The notes below the pieces were generated by a model that was not told the DNA's origin, did no database searches, and saw nothing but the letters and a program-made list of their open reading frames with translations. Source: Apricaphanius iberus (taxonomy: Eukaryota > Chordata > Actinopteri > Cyprinodontiformes > Aphaniidae). From it: a stretch of DNA of 64,000 nucleotides. The stretch covers positions 186,001 to 250,000 of the forward strand of contig JAPXFQ010000835.1 in assembly GCA_028564705.1 (NCBI GenBank), read 5' to 3'. Each line of letters starts with the position of its first letter. Positions within the stretch are counted from its first letter, which is position 1. Shown piece by piece: positions 1 through 11,209 of the stretch. Both the position numbers and the translations under genes were made by a program.

Positions 1-2397
1 TATAAATGAAACAGACTCTATAAAAAATAAGAACATTGGGAACCTTCCCAATATACTTGCTTCTTCCTTAGTCGGTGAGGCAACATCAAAAATGGTTGAA
101 CCTAAAACATGCTTGAACTGCTTCAATGCAGCCTAACTTCTGATCTACTAAAATTATTAGCTTCATCTAAACCTTCAACTTGCGTGTTAGACCCAGTCCC
201 AACTAAACTTTTAAAATAGGTTTTCCCTTTGATTTCTGTTCCAATTTTAGATATAATGAATCTATCCTTAGTAAATGGATATGTACCACAGGAGTTTAAG
301 ATTGCTGTAATTAAACCTCTACTTAAGAAACCATCTCTTGATCAAAACGACTTAATTAACTATAGACCGATATCTAATCTTCCCTTCTTATCTAAAATTA
401 TTGAGAAAATAGTTGCACATCAGATGTGTGAGCATTTAAACAATAATGAGCTGTTTGAGAAGTTTCAGTCAGGCTTTAGATCTCATCATAGCACTGAAAC
501 AGCTCTGGTGAAGGTTACTAATGATATTCTCATAGCCTCAGACAATGGACTGGTGACCATTCTGGTCCTGTTAGATCTCAGTGCTGCCTTTGACACTGTT
601 GATCACAATATTCTCATAGAAAGGCTTCAAAGTGTCGGTATAATAGGAACAGCACTAGGTTGGTTTAAATCTTATTTGTCCAACAGATTTCAGTTTGTTC
701 AGGTAAATGATAAATCTTCCTCAACCTCAATAGTTACTTGCGGAGTACCACAGGGTTCAGTGCTTGGGCCGATTCTTTTTACTATATATATGCTTCCTAT
801 TGGTAAAATAATTAGGCAGCATGGGATAAATTTCCATAGTTATGCAGATGATACACAGCTATATCTATCCATAAATCCTGATGAATCCAATCAGTTAGGT
901 AGACTACAGGCATGTCTGGAAGACATAAAAACTTGGATGACTCTAAACTTCTTGCTTCTGAATTCTGATAAAACAGAAGTTGTCGTCTTTGGACCAGAAG
1001 CTCTGAAAAAGAAACTACTTAGTCAGCCCCTTCACCTGGACGGCATTAAATTAGCCTCCAGTAATAAAGCAAAGAACCTCGGTGTTATTTTTGACCAAGA
1101 TATGTCATTTAGATCTCACATTAAAGAAGTCTCTAGGATTTCCTTTTTTCACTTTAGGAATATTGCAAAAATTAGAACCATCCTGTCCAGGAATGATGCT
1201 GAAAAACTAGTCCATGCCTTTGTTACTTCAAGGCTGGATTACTGTAACTCTTTATTATCAGGTAGTCCACAGAATACAATTAAACGTCTTCAGTTAGTCC
1301 AAAATGCTGCTGCAAGGGTTCTAATGAATAAAAGAAGAAGAGATCACATTTCTCCTGTTTTAGTTCTCTTCACTGGCTCCTAGTAAAATCTAGAATAGAA
1401 TTCAAGATCCTCCTTCTGACATATAAAGCTCTTAATAATCTAGCTCTATCATACATAAGAGACCTGATTGTTCCATATGTTCCTAACAGGGCCCTTCGCT
1501 CTCAGACTGCAGGTTTGCTGGTAGTTCCTAGGATTTCTAAAAGTAGAATGGGTGGCAGATCTTTCAGCTATCAGGCTCCCCTCCTATGGAACCAGCTCCC
1601 AGGGTTGGTTCGTGAAGCAGACAATTTGTATATTTTCAAAACTAGGCTTAAAACTTTCCTCTTTGACAAAGCTTACAGTTAGAGATATGTTTATAGGTAG
1701 TTAGAGTCAGGTCAGACAGGTAGATAGGAAGAGACAGGTTAATGTTAGTAGTCAGGTAGAGTAGCTAAGTAGAGATAGATTAATGTAAGCCAGGTAGAGA
1801 GTGTTAGTGGTTAGGTCTCCTAGTAGCTAGGAGACAGGTTAATGTTAGTAGCTATGCTGCTTGTTGTTAGGCTGTTGGACGACATTATTAGAGTCAGTTC
1901 CTACTTTCTCTCCTACTTCTCCCCAACTCCATGATGAGCAGTCAATTCAAGCGCTAACCTGTTTTCTCTTAGTCTCTTCCTACAGTAGGTGCTCCTGACC
2001 CGCCCTGCTTGACGACACTGACTAAGATGGCATTCCAGTGGAAGAACGTTCTCCACATCCTGCTACCAACTTCTGCTTCTGCATCAGTTCTGTTGCTCTT
2101 TCTGTGTCTCTGTTCTGTATTCTCCAAACCCCAGACGGTCTCGGCAGATGACCGCTTGTGCTGAGCCTGGTTCTGCTGGAGGTTTCTTCCTGTTAAAAGG
2201 GAGTTTTTCCTTTCCACTGTCGCTTCATGCTTGCTCAGTGTGAGGGATTGCTGTGAATTGTACGACGCAATCTTCTGTGGTTCTCTAATTTCTACATTAA
2301 ACATTGTATTGTAATAACTCTTCTTGTAAAGTGCTTTGAGATTACATCAGTTGTGAAATGGCGCTATATAATTAAACTGAATTGAAATTGAATTGAA
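1..2397 (+). mobile_element. L2-type LINE copy 1 (cut by window edge)
   Basis: A non-LTR retrotransposon of the CR1/L2/Rex1 group enters from the left edge. It aligns along its length with the copies at 17640-21823 and 39997-42954, starting within the linker between endonuclease and reverse transcriptase. The RT part is followed by a ~700-base 3' UTR with degenerate repeats of a GTTAATGTTAGTAG-like unit. It then ends in the family 3' end, with TGTTGTGAAATGGCGCTATA near 2350 and a (TTGAA)n-type tail at about 2380-2397. The tail is what such LINEs use for priming. Membership of the group is clear from the RT; the exact family name (L2 versus Rex1) is my judgement. Confidence 0.88.
229..1682 (+). 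pseudogene. L2-type reverse transcriptase, frameshifted
   Basis: Encodes the reverse transcriptase half of a LINE polyprotein. Visible RT blocks are [14 protein letters not shown], the [15 protein letters not shown] block carrying the first catalytic Asp, the [13 protein letters not shown] block, and the catalytic YADDTQLY. The open frame from 229 to 1383 stops because one base is missing near 1365 relative to the sister copy at 20375; the rest of the C-terminal domain continues in another frame to a stop at 1680-1682. Upstream, at about 110-220, further frame breaks and a TAG near 218 separate it from the rest of the protein. A dead copy. Confidence 0.85.
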
Positions 2398-2409
2398 TCC
2401 GGTTAAATA

Positions 2410-2568
2410 CGGATAGTGGGAACTGGTGTTGCTGGATCTCAGTGCTGCTTTTGACACGGTCGATCATGATATCTTACTAGACTAAGGTCGGACTTTATGG
2501 CACAGCAATCAGTTGGTTTCAGTCCTATTTAAAAGACAGGTACAACTTTGTGTCGATAGGTAATTATT
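2410..2568 (+). mobile_element. LINE fragment, left half of a split copy
   Basis: Translates as an RT block close to [15 protein letters not shown], followed by the start of the next block, and ends abruptly at TAATTAT (2561-2567). The reading resumes at 3785 with the same seven bases and then the next part of RT. The two pieces are one LINE copy separated by the insertion at 2569-3784. It is from the CR1/L2/Rex1 group but a different subfamily from copy 1. Confidence 0.7.
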
Positions 2569-3784
2569 GAATTGAATTTAATTGAATAATCCTTTATTGT
2601 CGCACGAGGAGAAATTCAATTTTACAGTACAACCTATCCAAGATCATTACAAACAGACAGACAGTCAAAAAACAGATCCAGGTCACTGTTGGGCAGTGCA
2701 GCCGCTTGTACGCTGGGGGGGGGGGAGGTTTACGGTGATGGGGAAAAAAAAACGCTCAACTGTGTTCCAGGTTCGTATACAGACTCACAACACAGGTAAT
2801 AGAAAAAACCCCACCAAAAACATAGAGAAGCACATATTTCAACATTCACAATGATGACATGAAGGACGGTTAGGTGGGTTCAGGAGCCCCTGGTCGACAA
2901 TCTGCATACAGCGCTCAACTCTAAGCGTGTAGCCAGACCTGCCACCCGGGGGGGCAGGAGAGCTTGGGAGACAGCGAGACATTTTGTGTGTGTGTCTGAT
3001 CCATGTGAGTGTGTGTGTGTCAGTTTTTGCACGTGTGCGAGGTGGAAGATACTCTGTTTACATTTTTCTTCACAGGCATTGATAACGGACCAAGTTGAAG
3101 GTCTACATGAAGCCAAAACAATAATTACTTGGATAGCAGGGACAGAATTTTTTTTTTCCAGGGTTAGGGACTCTAACTACTTCTTCAGTCTGTCAGTGGT
3201 TTCTTTTTATAGTCTAAGTCAACCAAATTAAAGTTCAGATTACTGCATTCATTCCAGTTGCACCAATCCGCACTGACAGTTTCTCCAAGTCCGATGACAA
3301 TTTGCGAGTGAGTCCCAAAGCGCCAGCTAGATCGCCTCTTGCAGCGTCTAGCCTGTGCTCGAGCTCACCAAGCGTAAGGTTCTGAGTTCCATCAGCAGAA
3401 ATCCGCGCTTCAGACTGCTCCTTCAGCCTTCCAGTCGCTACCAGAACTGTCTCCAATTTTGGTATTTGTTGCTCCATTTTGCAGCAGATCCGGTACATGC
3501 CCATTCCAATCAGCAGGAACCCGATCCACATAAATCTCCATAAATAAATAACCAGGATGCCCTTTTCCGGTGCTTCGTAGAGTTGAGTAGATTTTATCAA
3601 TAGCATTCAGAGACCAGCTGACCTTTTCCATCTTTCGTTTATTCAGTTTTGGTTCGGAGAAAAATGCAAAAAAGACACTCCAGATAGAGGCACAGGACAT
3701 AGAGCAGTAAGATAAGACACAGGAGGAGGAGGGAGAGAAAAAGCATGTGTCCTCGCAGAGAGCCAGAAGATAGGTTAGGAATAA
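2569..3784 (-). mobile_element. Short retroposon with membrane/heptad ORF, copy A
   Basis: A ~1.2 kb unit on the minus strand, homologous end to end with 24551-25811 on the plus strand. Its A+T-rich 3' tail lies at the left (2569-2600) and its 5' end near 3770. It is flanked by a TAATTAT duplication (2561-2567 and 3785-3791) inside a LINE, which points to target-primed retroposition. Between the ends are a short reading frame (3235-3606) and a ~700-base untranslated stretch with a CACACA-rich patch near 3000. No RT or transposase is seen, so movement would depend on another element. I do not recognise the family. Confidence 0.6.
3235..3606 (-). pseudogene. Small protein with hydrophobic segment and heptad-like C-terminus
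   Basis: A 123-residue frame of unknown function. Residues ~17-45 are hydrophobic (around WIGFLLIGMGMY) and could cross a membrane. The remainder is charged and leucine-rich, with motifs GRLKEQ, DGTQN, LGELE, RGDLAGALGL and LSSDLEKLS spaced as in a coiled coil. The same C-terminal motifs recur in the same order in the copy at 24801-25073, so this frame is probably the real coding frame. The likely N-terminus (MEKVSWSLNAIDKIYSTL) is read in a different frame (ATG near 3630), so this copy carries a frameshift near 3550. No family recognised. Confidence 0.45.
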
Positions 3785-4726
3785 TAATTATGAATCGGAG
3801 CAGACAAAAATAACCTTTGGAAATCCCCAAGGCTCCATCTTAGGGCCCCTGCTGTTTAACATCTATATGCTCCCACTCACCCAGATTATGAAAAACAACA
3901 ATATACAATACCATAACTATGCTGATGACACACAAATCTATATAACTATCTCACCGGGAGACTATAGCCCAATCCAATCACTGATCAGATGTATTGATCA
4001 AATTAAAGATGGGATGTGCCAGAATTTCCTTCAGCTGAATGAAGACAAAACTGAAATAATAATTTTTGGGGCTAAGGAAGAGAGATTAAAAGTCAGCACT
4101 CTATACAACAGCTAAATTAAGGGTAGCAACAACGGCAAAAATCTGGGAGTAGTCATGGACTCAGACCTGAATTTTAGCAGTCACATTAAGACGGTTGTGA
4201 AGTCGGCCTTCTACCACTTAAAGAACATGTCAAGTATTAAAGGTCTGATGTCTCAGCAGGATATATAAAGACTTATCCATGCGTTTATCTTTAGTAGACT
4301 GGACTACTGCAATGCTGTCCCTACAGGTCTCCAAAAAAAGTTCATCAGACAGCTGCAGCTGTCCAGAACGCCGCTGCTCAAGTCCTCACTAAGACTAGGA
4401 AAGAGGATCATATAACTCCAGTACTCAGAACTTTACATTAGCTTCCTGTTTGTCAAAAAATTGATTTTAAAATGTTTTTGGTAGTTTATGAAGCACTGAA
4501 TGGTTTAGGGCCTGAATACATTCAGGATCTTCTGGTTCGTTATGAACCTACCAGATCCCTTAGGTCATCGGGGTCAAGTCTATTTTCTGTTCCCAGAATC
4601 AGAACTAAACATGGAGACCAGCGTTCAGGTTTTATGCTCCTCACATGTGGACCAAGCTCCCAGAAACCTGCAGGTATGCTAAAACTCTCAGCTGTTTTAA
4701 ATCAAGGTTAAAAACTTTTCTATTTG
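3785..4726 (+). mobile_element. LINE fragment, right half of a split copy
   Basis: Continues the RT interrupted at 2568. It gives a GNPQGSILGPLLFNIYML block, a catalytic YADDTQIY near 3918, LNEDKTEII, and then a C-terminal domain with FSRLDYCN near 4295 and LRSSGS near 4570. Several stops and frame changes (near 4113, 4266, 4395 and 4440) make it a pseudogene. A T-rich stretch without a clear family tail follows. Confidence 0.78.
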
Positions 4727-4975
4727 CTGCTTTTTATCACAAAAATTGATAACTTCTTGCTTGGGAACTTTAATTCCTTGTATTTTATCTTGTCTAATTT
4801 CTATCTTTTTCTTTCATTATTTAATGTCTTCATTTCTTTTCAAATATGTTATTTTTCTAAAGGATGGACCCCTTGGTGGGCTTCCCTACAGTCACAGTTA
4901 CTTTTTTTTTGTATTGTTTTTTTTAAAATATATCTTAAATTATATATGGTCGTCTACCAGAGGCCTGGGAGCTTA

Positions 4976-5062
4976 AGGCAAGGCAAGTTTATTTGTACAG
5001 CACCTTTCATGTACAAGACAATTCAAAGTGCTTTACTTAAAACATATGATATGATACAATGA
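4976..5062 (-). repeat. LINE 3'-tail repeat, (TTGCC)n type
   Basis: Reads AAGGCAAGGCAAGTTTATTT followed by AATTCAAAGTGCTTTA. This is the complement of a LINE 3' end with a TTGCC-repeat tail. The same block is found at 35673-35760, attached to RT coding sequence, and at 54993-55060. Only the last ~85 bases are present, as expected for strong 5' truncation. Confidence 0.65.
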
Positions 5063-5142
5063 TGTAATTTGTTTTGAAATATTCCTTAGCATTTTTTTTT
5101 CCTTTTTAACTTTATTTCGGGTGTTCATTTCTGTCCACGCTC

Positions 5143-5215
5143 CAAGCCAGTTGGTGGCGGTAATGCCTTCCATATGCTTTTGAAGAACACTTACAAGAAG
5201 AAGAAGAATGGCGCG
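5143..5215 (+). promoter_or_regulatory. Possible promoter/5' leader of the integrase-like gene
   Basis: Contains CCAGTTGGTGGCGGTAATGC followed by an (AAG)n run ending at the first ATGs (5208 and 5216). A block of this kind (a GGTGGCGGTAATGC core, then a GAA-rich stretch) is, to my recollection, a recurrent fish sequence near transcription starts. Its position directly before exon 1 is the only local support. No TATA box is evident. Confidence 0.3.
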
Positions 5216-5325
5216 ATGTTTCTTAGCAATTTCTTGGATCAGTGTAAATCAAATTTTGCTGATTGCATTCGACGCTTTCAGACAGATAATGATTCCAGTG
5301 ATAACCTTCAATCTATTTTATTAAG
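5216..5325 (+). CDS. Integrase-like gene, exon 1
   Basis: Begins at ATG 5216, giving MFLSNFLDQC and continuing in frame to a GT donor at 5326, phase 2 (last two bases AG). An out-of-frame ATG lies just upstream at 5208. The frame through exon 2 selects 5216 as the start. The N-terminal segment has no catalytic motif; in this family it precedes a DNA-binding-like region. Confidence 0.6.
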
Positions 5326-5613
5326 GTATATATAATTATTTGTTTTTCAGAAGTCTAAAATGGTGAAATGTAACATCCATTTGACTTAATAGCATTAGCT
5401 ATGTTCTTGGTCATGGCGACGTCTTATAAATTAAATACTTTGGTAAAAGGCTACATGACCGCATGCACTAAATGTCCCTGTAGTTCTGAAAGTCGTTAGT
5501 GTTATCAGCTTAGTGATAACTTTTTATCATTAAATTATGCATTAACAATTGATATCTATTTAAAGCATATGTAAGGCTGGATTAAATAATGTTGTGCTTC
5601 CTCCATTGTATAG

Positions 5614-5745
5614 ACTTGAGACACTGGAAAGGAGTATCGACTGGGCAAAAGGCAGGCTTCTTCAACTTCAGGATGCTGACGAATTAATCAAGGTCATCAC
5701 TTCATTTGTCCGGGTTGATAAGAGATGGAGTTCCTGCACAAGAAG
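5614..5745 (+). CDS. Integrase-like gene, exon 2
   Basis: Acceptor TATAG at 5609-5613 and donor GTATTG at 5746. The 132 bases join exon 1 in phase to give LETLERSIDWAKGRLL and end VRVDKRWSSCTRR. It is open throughout. The exon ends in phase 2, which does not match the reading frame of the recognised exon 3; see the exon 3 entry. Confidence 0.6.
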
Positions 5746-6123
5746 GTATTGACTAACTATTAATATGTGTATTAATGTGTCATTAATGCCTTTCATTGTA
5801 CAAATTAAATTATAAATAATATTTAAATCAAAAAATAAAATAAAGATTCAAATAAAATGCTTAAATTGGTTTCCGTTTTTTGCTTCAATTCATGAAATGG
5901 CTAAAGAGGAACAATGCCAATTTTATCTGTACTATGAGCATTTTTAGTCTTCTTTAGTATAAAACTATATAACAGACAATTCAAACTGCGAAAAGATTAT
6001 TCTACAATTCTACATGGGTGTGATTATCTGCAGCACTGGGCCTGCGGCCTTGTACCTATGACCAAATCACACCAGTGATACTATTTAGCACAACAGCACT
6101 CCCTCTCATGTGATATTGCTTAG

Positions 6124-6126
<3 letters not shown>
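5746..6126 (+). other. Intron sequence, nothing recognised
   Basis: A+T-rich intron 2 sequence between exon 2 and an AT microsatellite. No coding similarity or repeat family is recognised. Confidence 0.5.

Positions 6127-6207
<81 letters not shown>
6127..6207. repeat. (AT)n microsatellite
   Basis: About 80 bases of almost pure AT dinucleotide repeat just before the degenerate 5' part of the L1/Tx1 element. Confidence 0.95.
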
Positions 6208-6210
<3 letters not shown>

Positions 6211-6436
6211 TTATGTTAGTAATTTAAATTAAAGATCTCGCTTCTGCTCTGACTTACAAAACCAAGGGCACAGTCTGAAAACGGATGGCAAAAGCACCAG
6301 GAGACAGGGAAAACTGTAGGTATTAGCAGATTGGAGCTGCCTTTGTGTCAGTTCCTAGGGTAATAACGCATGGCATAGTAGGAGCATCTGTGGGGGAGAG
6401 GATGAGCTGCTGAGTTCTCGCGAGAGCTGTGCATAG

Positions 6437-7076
6437 GTGAACAGCCTGGACGCCCATCTCGCGCTGGTTGAGGTTCTGCATAAAGAATTTCAGGCTCTGA
6501 GGGAATCGCTGGAGTTCAGCCAACAACAAGTAGCTTTGCTAGTTACAGAAAACCAAACACTAAAAGAAGATGTCAAGAAACTCACCGAGGGGATGAAGCA
6601 GCTGTCTGGAGAAAAACAAAAGTTTCATGAGTCTATTCTAGACATCCAGGCCTGATCAATGAGGGACAATCTTGTTTTTTCGGGGATACCAGAGCAGGGT
6701 GAGGAAGATGCTGAAGTAGCCGTGCGAAAGTTAATTCAACACCTGCTGAAACTGCCAGGCGACACGGTTAAAAACATAACCTTCCATCGGGTTCACTGGC
6801 TCGGAGGTAAGAAACCCAACAACACCCGCCCGCGACCAATTATTGCAATATTTGAACATTTTAAACAAAAAGAACACATCAAAGGACGCGGGAGAGAGCT
6901 GCGGGGGACGAATTACAGCGTTAATGATCAATTTCCGAAAGAAATCCTGGACAGAAGACGCGTGTTATTTCCAATTAGAAAAAATCATATTAGTGAGGGC
7001 GGTTAGTGTGGATAAACTGTATGTTAACGGTCAGCTGTTTAGGGACCCTCAGGCTACTCCTTGGATTTATTAGTCA
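6437..7076 (+). pseudogene. L1-type ORF1 (RNA-binding chaperone), damaged
   Basis: Corresponds to L1 ORF1p, which coats LINE RNA. The first ~70 residues form a Leu/Glu-rich coiled coil. After an in-frame TGA (6653-6655) comes MRDNLVFSGIPE, and then the RRM/C-terminal region with RPIIAIFEHFKQKE, the GRELRGTNYSVNDQFPKEIL block and RRR. A frameshift near 6985 moves the last part (VDKLYVNGQLFRDPQ) into another frame that ends at 7071-7073. Upstream of 6437 the N-terminal sequence is recognisable only in fragments with stops. ORF1 therefore carries at least two lesions. Confidence 0.75.
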
Positions 7077-7459
7077 TATTTAACAGAGCCAAGACAGAAG
7101 TAGTTTTATCAGACAACTATAGTTTAAAGAAGCACAGCTCAGCAGGTTGTTTTTGTATGTAAATGTGGGTAGGGGCAGGGCTGTGCAGTAGATTGCTTTG
7201 TTTTCCTTTTTTTTTCTTTTTCTCTTTTTTCTTTCTCACATTTGTACCACCAAATCTCTTTATCACCTTTTTTTCCTTTTTCTCTCACACACACAGACTT
7301 TTATCATGGCATATTCATGTTTTTCCATCATACTTTCATTCTGTACACACCTGTATGGTGCATTATTTCCCTCGCTTTATCTCTGCTTCTGGTTTTTTCA
7401 ATCTGGCAACTCCATGGACAAACCAAAATTACACCTATATTCATCCTTGGCGATAGTAA

Positions 7460-10400
7460 ATGTCTAATGTTTATCTTAGCTCTATGAATCCTGTAAAATT
7501 TCTAACATGGAATATTCGTGGCTCTAGCTCCAAAGATAAAACGATTAAGATTTTCAACCATCTTACAAGATTGAAGGCAGATGTCGTCTTACTACATGAG
7601 ACTCATAAATCAAGTTCAACAGCTAATGATTTAAAAACACCAGAGTATCCTAATATATTTTCTTCATGCTATAACTCTAGACAACGAGGAGTAGCAATAT
7701 TAATAAATAAAAATACTAATTTTAAAGTAATAGACACAGCTACAGATCCAGAAGGTAGATTTATAATATTAAAACTATTTATAAATAACCAAAAGTTATG
7801 TATAGTTAGTATATATGGTCCAAATGTTGACGACCCCTCATTCTTTCATACTTTCTTCTCGGTTTTGGCTAATCACATGGATTGCTCACTTGTTCTTGGG
7901 GGAGATTTCAACTTTGGACTAAATGAAGAAATAGACAGGCTCAGTACAGCAGGGACTCAGCGCAGATGGCAATCAGTAGATATAGTTAAACAGTACATGA
8001 GCGATTATGGACTCTGCGATGCATGGCGATCGCTTCATCCCAACGACAGAAAATACACTTTTTACTCAAACGTACATCATTCTTATTCTAGATTGGACTA
8101 TTTGTTAGTCAGCAGCTCACTGTTGAATGACATTTCAGACACTGAGATACATCCTATAGTTATCAGCGATCACGCTCCTGTTTCTTTAAATTTAGCAAAT
8201 AGAATAGCAACCCTTCAATATAAAAATTGGAGATTTAATACATCATTACTTAAGGATAGAGAATTTATTAAATATATTGAAAAAGAATGGGCTTCATACA
8301 TGGAATTTAATGATCTCCCTGGTATGTCGCCATCCACTCTATGGGAAGCAGGGAAAGCTGTGATTAGAGGTAAAATAATTTCATTCTCATCAAATAAAAA
8401 GAGAACAGAAAATAAACATGTTCAGGAATTAGAAGAAACTATTAAATCATTAGAAGCTTCCCTGGATAAAGAGAGCTTAAGTAAAATAAGGAAAGCAAAA
8501 TTAGAATTAAATGAAATTATTAATAAAAGGACGCAGTTTTTAATCCAAAGACTTAGAATAGAAAACTTTGAACATAGTAATAAATCAGGTAGCTTCTTAG
8601 CTAATCAGTTAAAAATAAATAAAGAAAAAACAACTATTTCTGCAATCAAAGACAAAATTGGGAATATAATATATGATCCTTAAAAAAATAAACAACACTT
8701 TCAAAGAATTTTATGAGACTTTATACACACCAGAGATAAACCCTTCAAATAATGAAATTGTACAATTTCTGGATAAAATAACTCTTCCTAAACTTTCAGA
8801 CAGTCAAGCAAAGGCCCTGGATTCACCGCTAACAGTGTCTGAACTCCAGGAGGCCCTCCAATCCATGCCTAATAATAAAGCTCCAGGTCCAGATGGATTT
8901 CCAGCAGAGTTCTATAAAGAATTCTGGAATATTCTGGCACCAACATTTTACAAAATGTTGCAGGAAACAAAGGAAAATGGTCGATTACCACCAAACATGA
9001 ATTCTGCCTACATCAATCTTCTATTAAAACCAGGAAAAGACCCTATGTCTCCAACCAGTTATCGTCCCATTTCTCTTATCAATGTGGATCTGAAAATAAT
9101 TTGCAAAGCTCTTGCAAGAAGGATTGAGAAAATAACACCTCTAATAATCCACCTTGATCAAACAGGTTTTATAAAAGGTAGGCTCTCTTCAACAAATTCA
9201 CTTAGATTAATAGATTTAATAGATTATTCCTACTGTAAAAACGTCCAAACCAATATATTATCTTTAGATGCAGAAAAAGCATTTGATAGAGTTAACTGGA
9301 AATTTTTATTTGCAGCCTTAAATAAATTCGGATTCAGTAATTATTTTGTAAACTGGTTAAAAATATTATACAGCTCACCAACAGCATGTATTAGTGCCAA
9401 TAATCAAACATCATCAAGGTTTTTCCTTCAGAGAGGTACCAGGCAGGGATGTCCACTTTCTCCCTCCCTCTTTGCTATTTTTATTGAACCATTAGCAGGA
9501 GCAATCAGGCAAATAATAATGTTAAAGGTATACAATGCAACAAAATAGAACATAAAATCGGTTTATACGCAGATGATGTACTACTATTTCTACAGCATTC
9601 AAAAACTTCCTTCTCTCAGGTAATTGAGTTAATAAAATCTTACTCAAGAGTTTCAGACTATTCCATAAATTGGTTAAAATCTAGAGTCCTTCCAATCAAC
9701 TGTTCTTACCAGAGTCCTGTTGCTTTACAGCTCCGGTCGGGAAATATTACATATCTAGGTATCCATATCTCACCAAGACTGTGAGACTTATCTAAGCTAA
9801 ACTACGTCCCACTTTAAAAAAAAGTGGAAGATGATCTGGCAAGATGGAAATCCCTTCCAATACCACTTATTGGAAGGGTAGCTACAATAAAAATGATGGT
9901 TTTGCCTAGAATCAATTATTTATTCTCAATGATCCCAAGCAAACCATCACCTGATTGGTTTAGATCTCTGGACTCTTCTGTTTCTAAATTTCTTTGGAAA
10001 GATAAACCCCCACGTATCAGCTTAAAAACACTACAGAAGTCCAAAGATAAAGGAGGTTTAGACCTACCAAACTTTCGTTATTATTTCTTAGCCAACAGAC
10101 TCCAATACACATCAAGATGGGTAAAACACAGTTATATCGATGAGTGCTGGGTAGATGTAGAACAGACACTATGCAATAAGATAAAACTTTCAGATCTACC
10201 TTTTGTTAGCTCAAATATAAAACAAAATGAATGTTTTAAAAGTATTAATATCAGCTCCTCTCTGACAGCTTGGTGGGAATTTCTTAAAATGACAAAGACC
10301 TCACTAGTCCCATGCAGGCGTACACCCATCTGGAATAACCCGGATATCTTACAAAAAAAATGCATGATTAACTTTCCAGGCTGGAGTTGTAAAGGAATTG

Positions 10401-11209
10401 AATACCTGGAGCATATATTTGAAGGAACAGACTTTATCCCCTTTAATACATTGGTTACACAATTCGGAATTAACAAGAATAAATTCTTAGAATACCAACA
10501 AATTAAATCAATTATAAAAAATAAATTTAGGCTCAATACAGTTGATTTACAAATTCCAGGAAAAGTTTTAGACTACCTTAATCTTAACCCTCCCAAAGTG
10601 CTATCTAAAATATACAAAACATTAAATAGAATAGATGAATCAATAGCCCTTCCTATTTCAAAATGGGAGATGGACTTGTCCATCTCAATTGACCAAAACC
10701 TCTGGTCTCAAATTTCATTAAGAACCTTTACATTTCTTAAAAATTCTAATCTACGATTAATACAATATAAAATCCTTCATAGAGTGCATTATACAGGGCA
10801 ACGGATGTTCAAGATGGGATATACGCCGTCTGATACCTGTTTACAATGTACAAGCAATCTACCAGACAATTATATTCATGCTCTTTGGTTCTGCCCACCT
10901 GTTAAGAAATATTGGTACCAGATATGTGAAGATCTATCAAAGTGTCTGAAATGTAATATCACACCTGCTCCCACAGTTTGCTTGCTGGGAAATGTAGATG
11001 AAGTTACCATGAATACAAAGTCTATGCAATTATTTTACATCGCCTTATGCATCGCTAAGAAAAATATCCTCTTGAACTGGAAAAATAAAAATACTCTGAA
11101 TATTAATCAATATAGAGATCACCTTCTGGATTACATTGGTCTAGAAACGGCATCTGCCTCCACATCTGATCAATCTTTCTGGTCACCCTTGATCAGTTCC
11201 ATCACCTAG
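7460..11209 (+). pseudogene. L1-type ORF2: endonuclease and reverse transcriptase
   Basis: Encodes the LINE endonuclease/RT polyprotein, in three pieces because of frameshifts. 7460-8683: APE-type endonuclease with TWNIRG, HETH (usually QETH), SIYGPN, GGDFN, SRLDYL and ISDHAPV, so the catalytic set is visible. 8673-9548: RT with APGPDGFPAEFY, SYRPISLINVD, DQTGFIKGR, LDAEKAFDRVNW and RGTRQGCPLSPSLFA. The catalytic LYADDVLLF lies at ~9565 in another frame, which runs to stops near 9783. 9824-11209: C-terminal domain ending in a CxxC...H...C cluster (CLQC near 10838, HALWFC near 10880). Breaks lie near 8680 (an A-run), ~9515 and ~9780-9820. ATG at 7460 opens a 407-codon frame; a second ATG at residue 9 is equally possible. 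Confidence 0.9.

Noticed and set aside
3639..3830. Hydrophobic Leu-rich minus-strand frame near 3.7 kb
   Set aside because: It is the complement of the retroposon's pyrimidine-rich leader and adjoining LINE; the matching copy B region does not keep the frame.
7163..7487. Overlapping Phe/Leu/His-rich frames before ORF2 of the L1
   Set aside because: They come from a T-rich spacer and have no domain or conserved counterpart.
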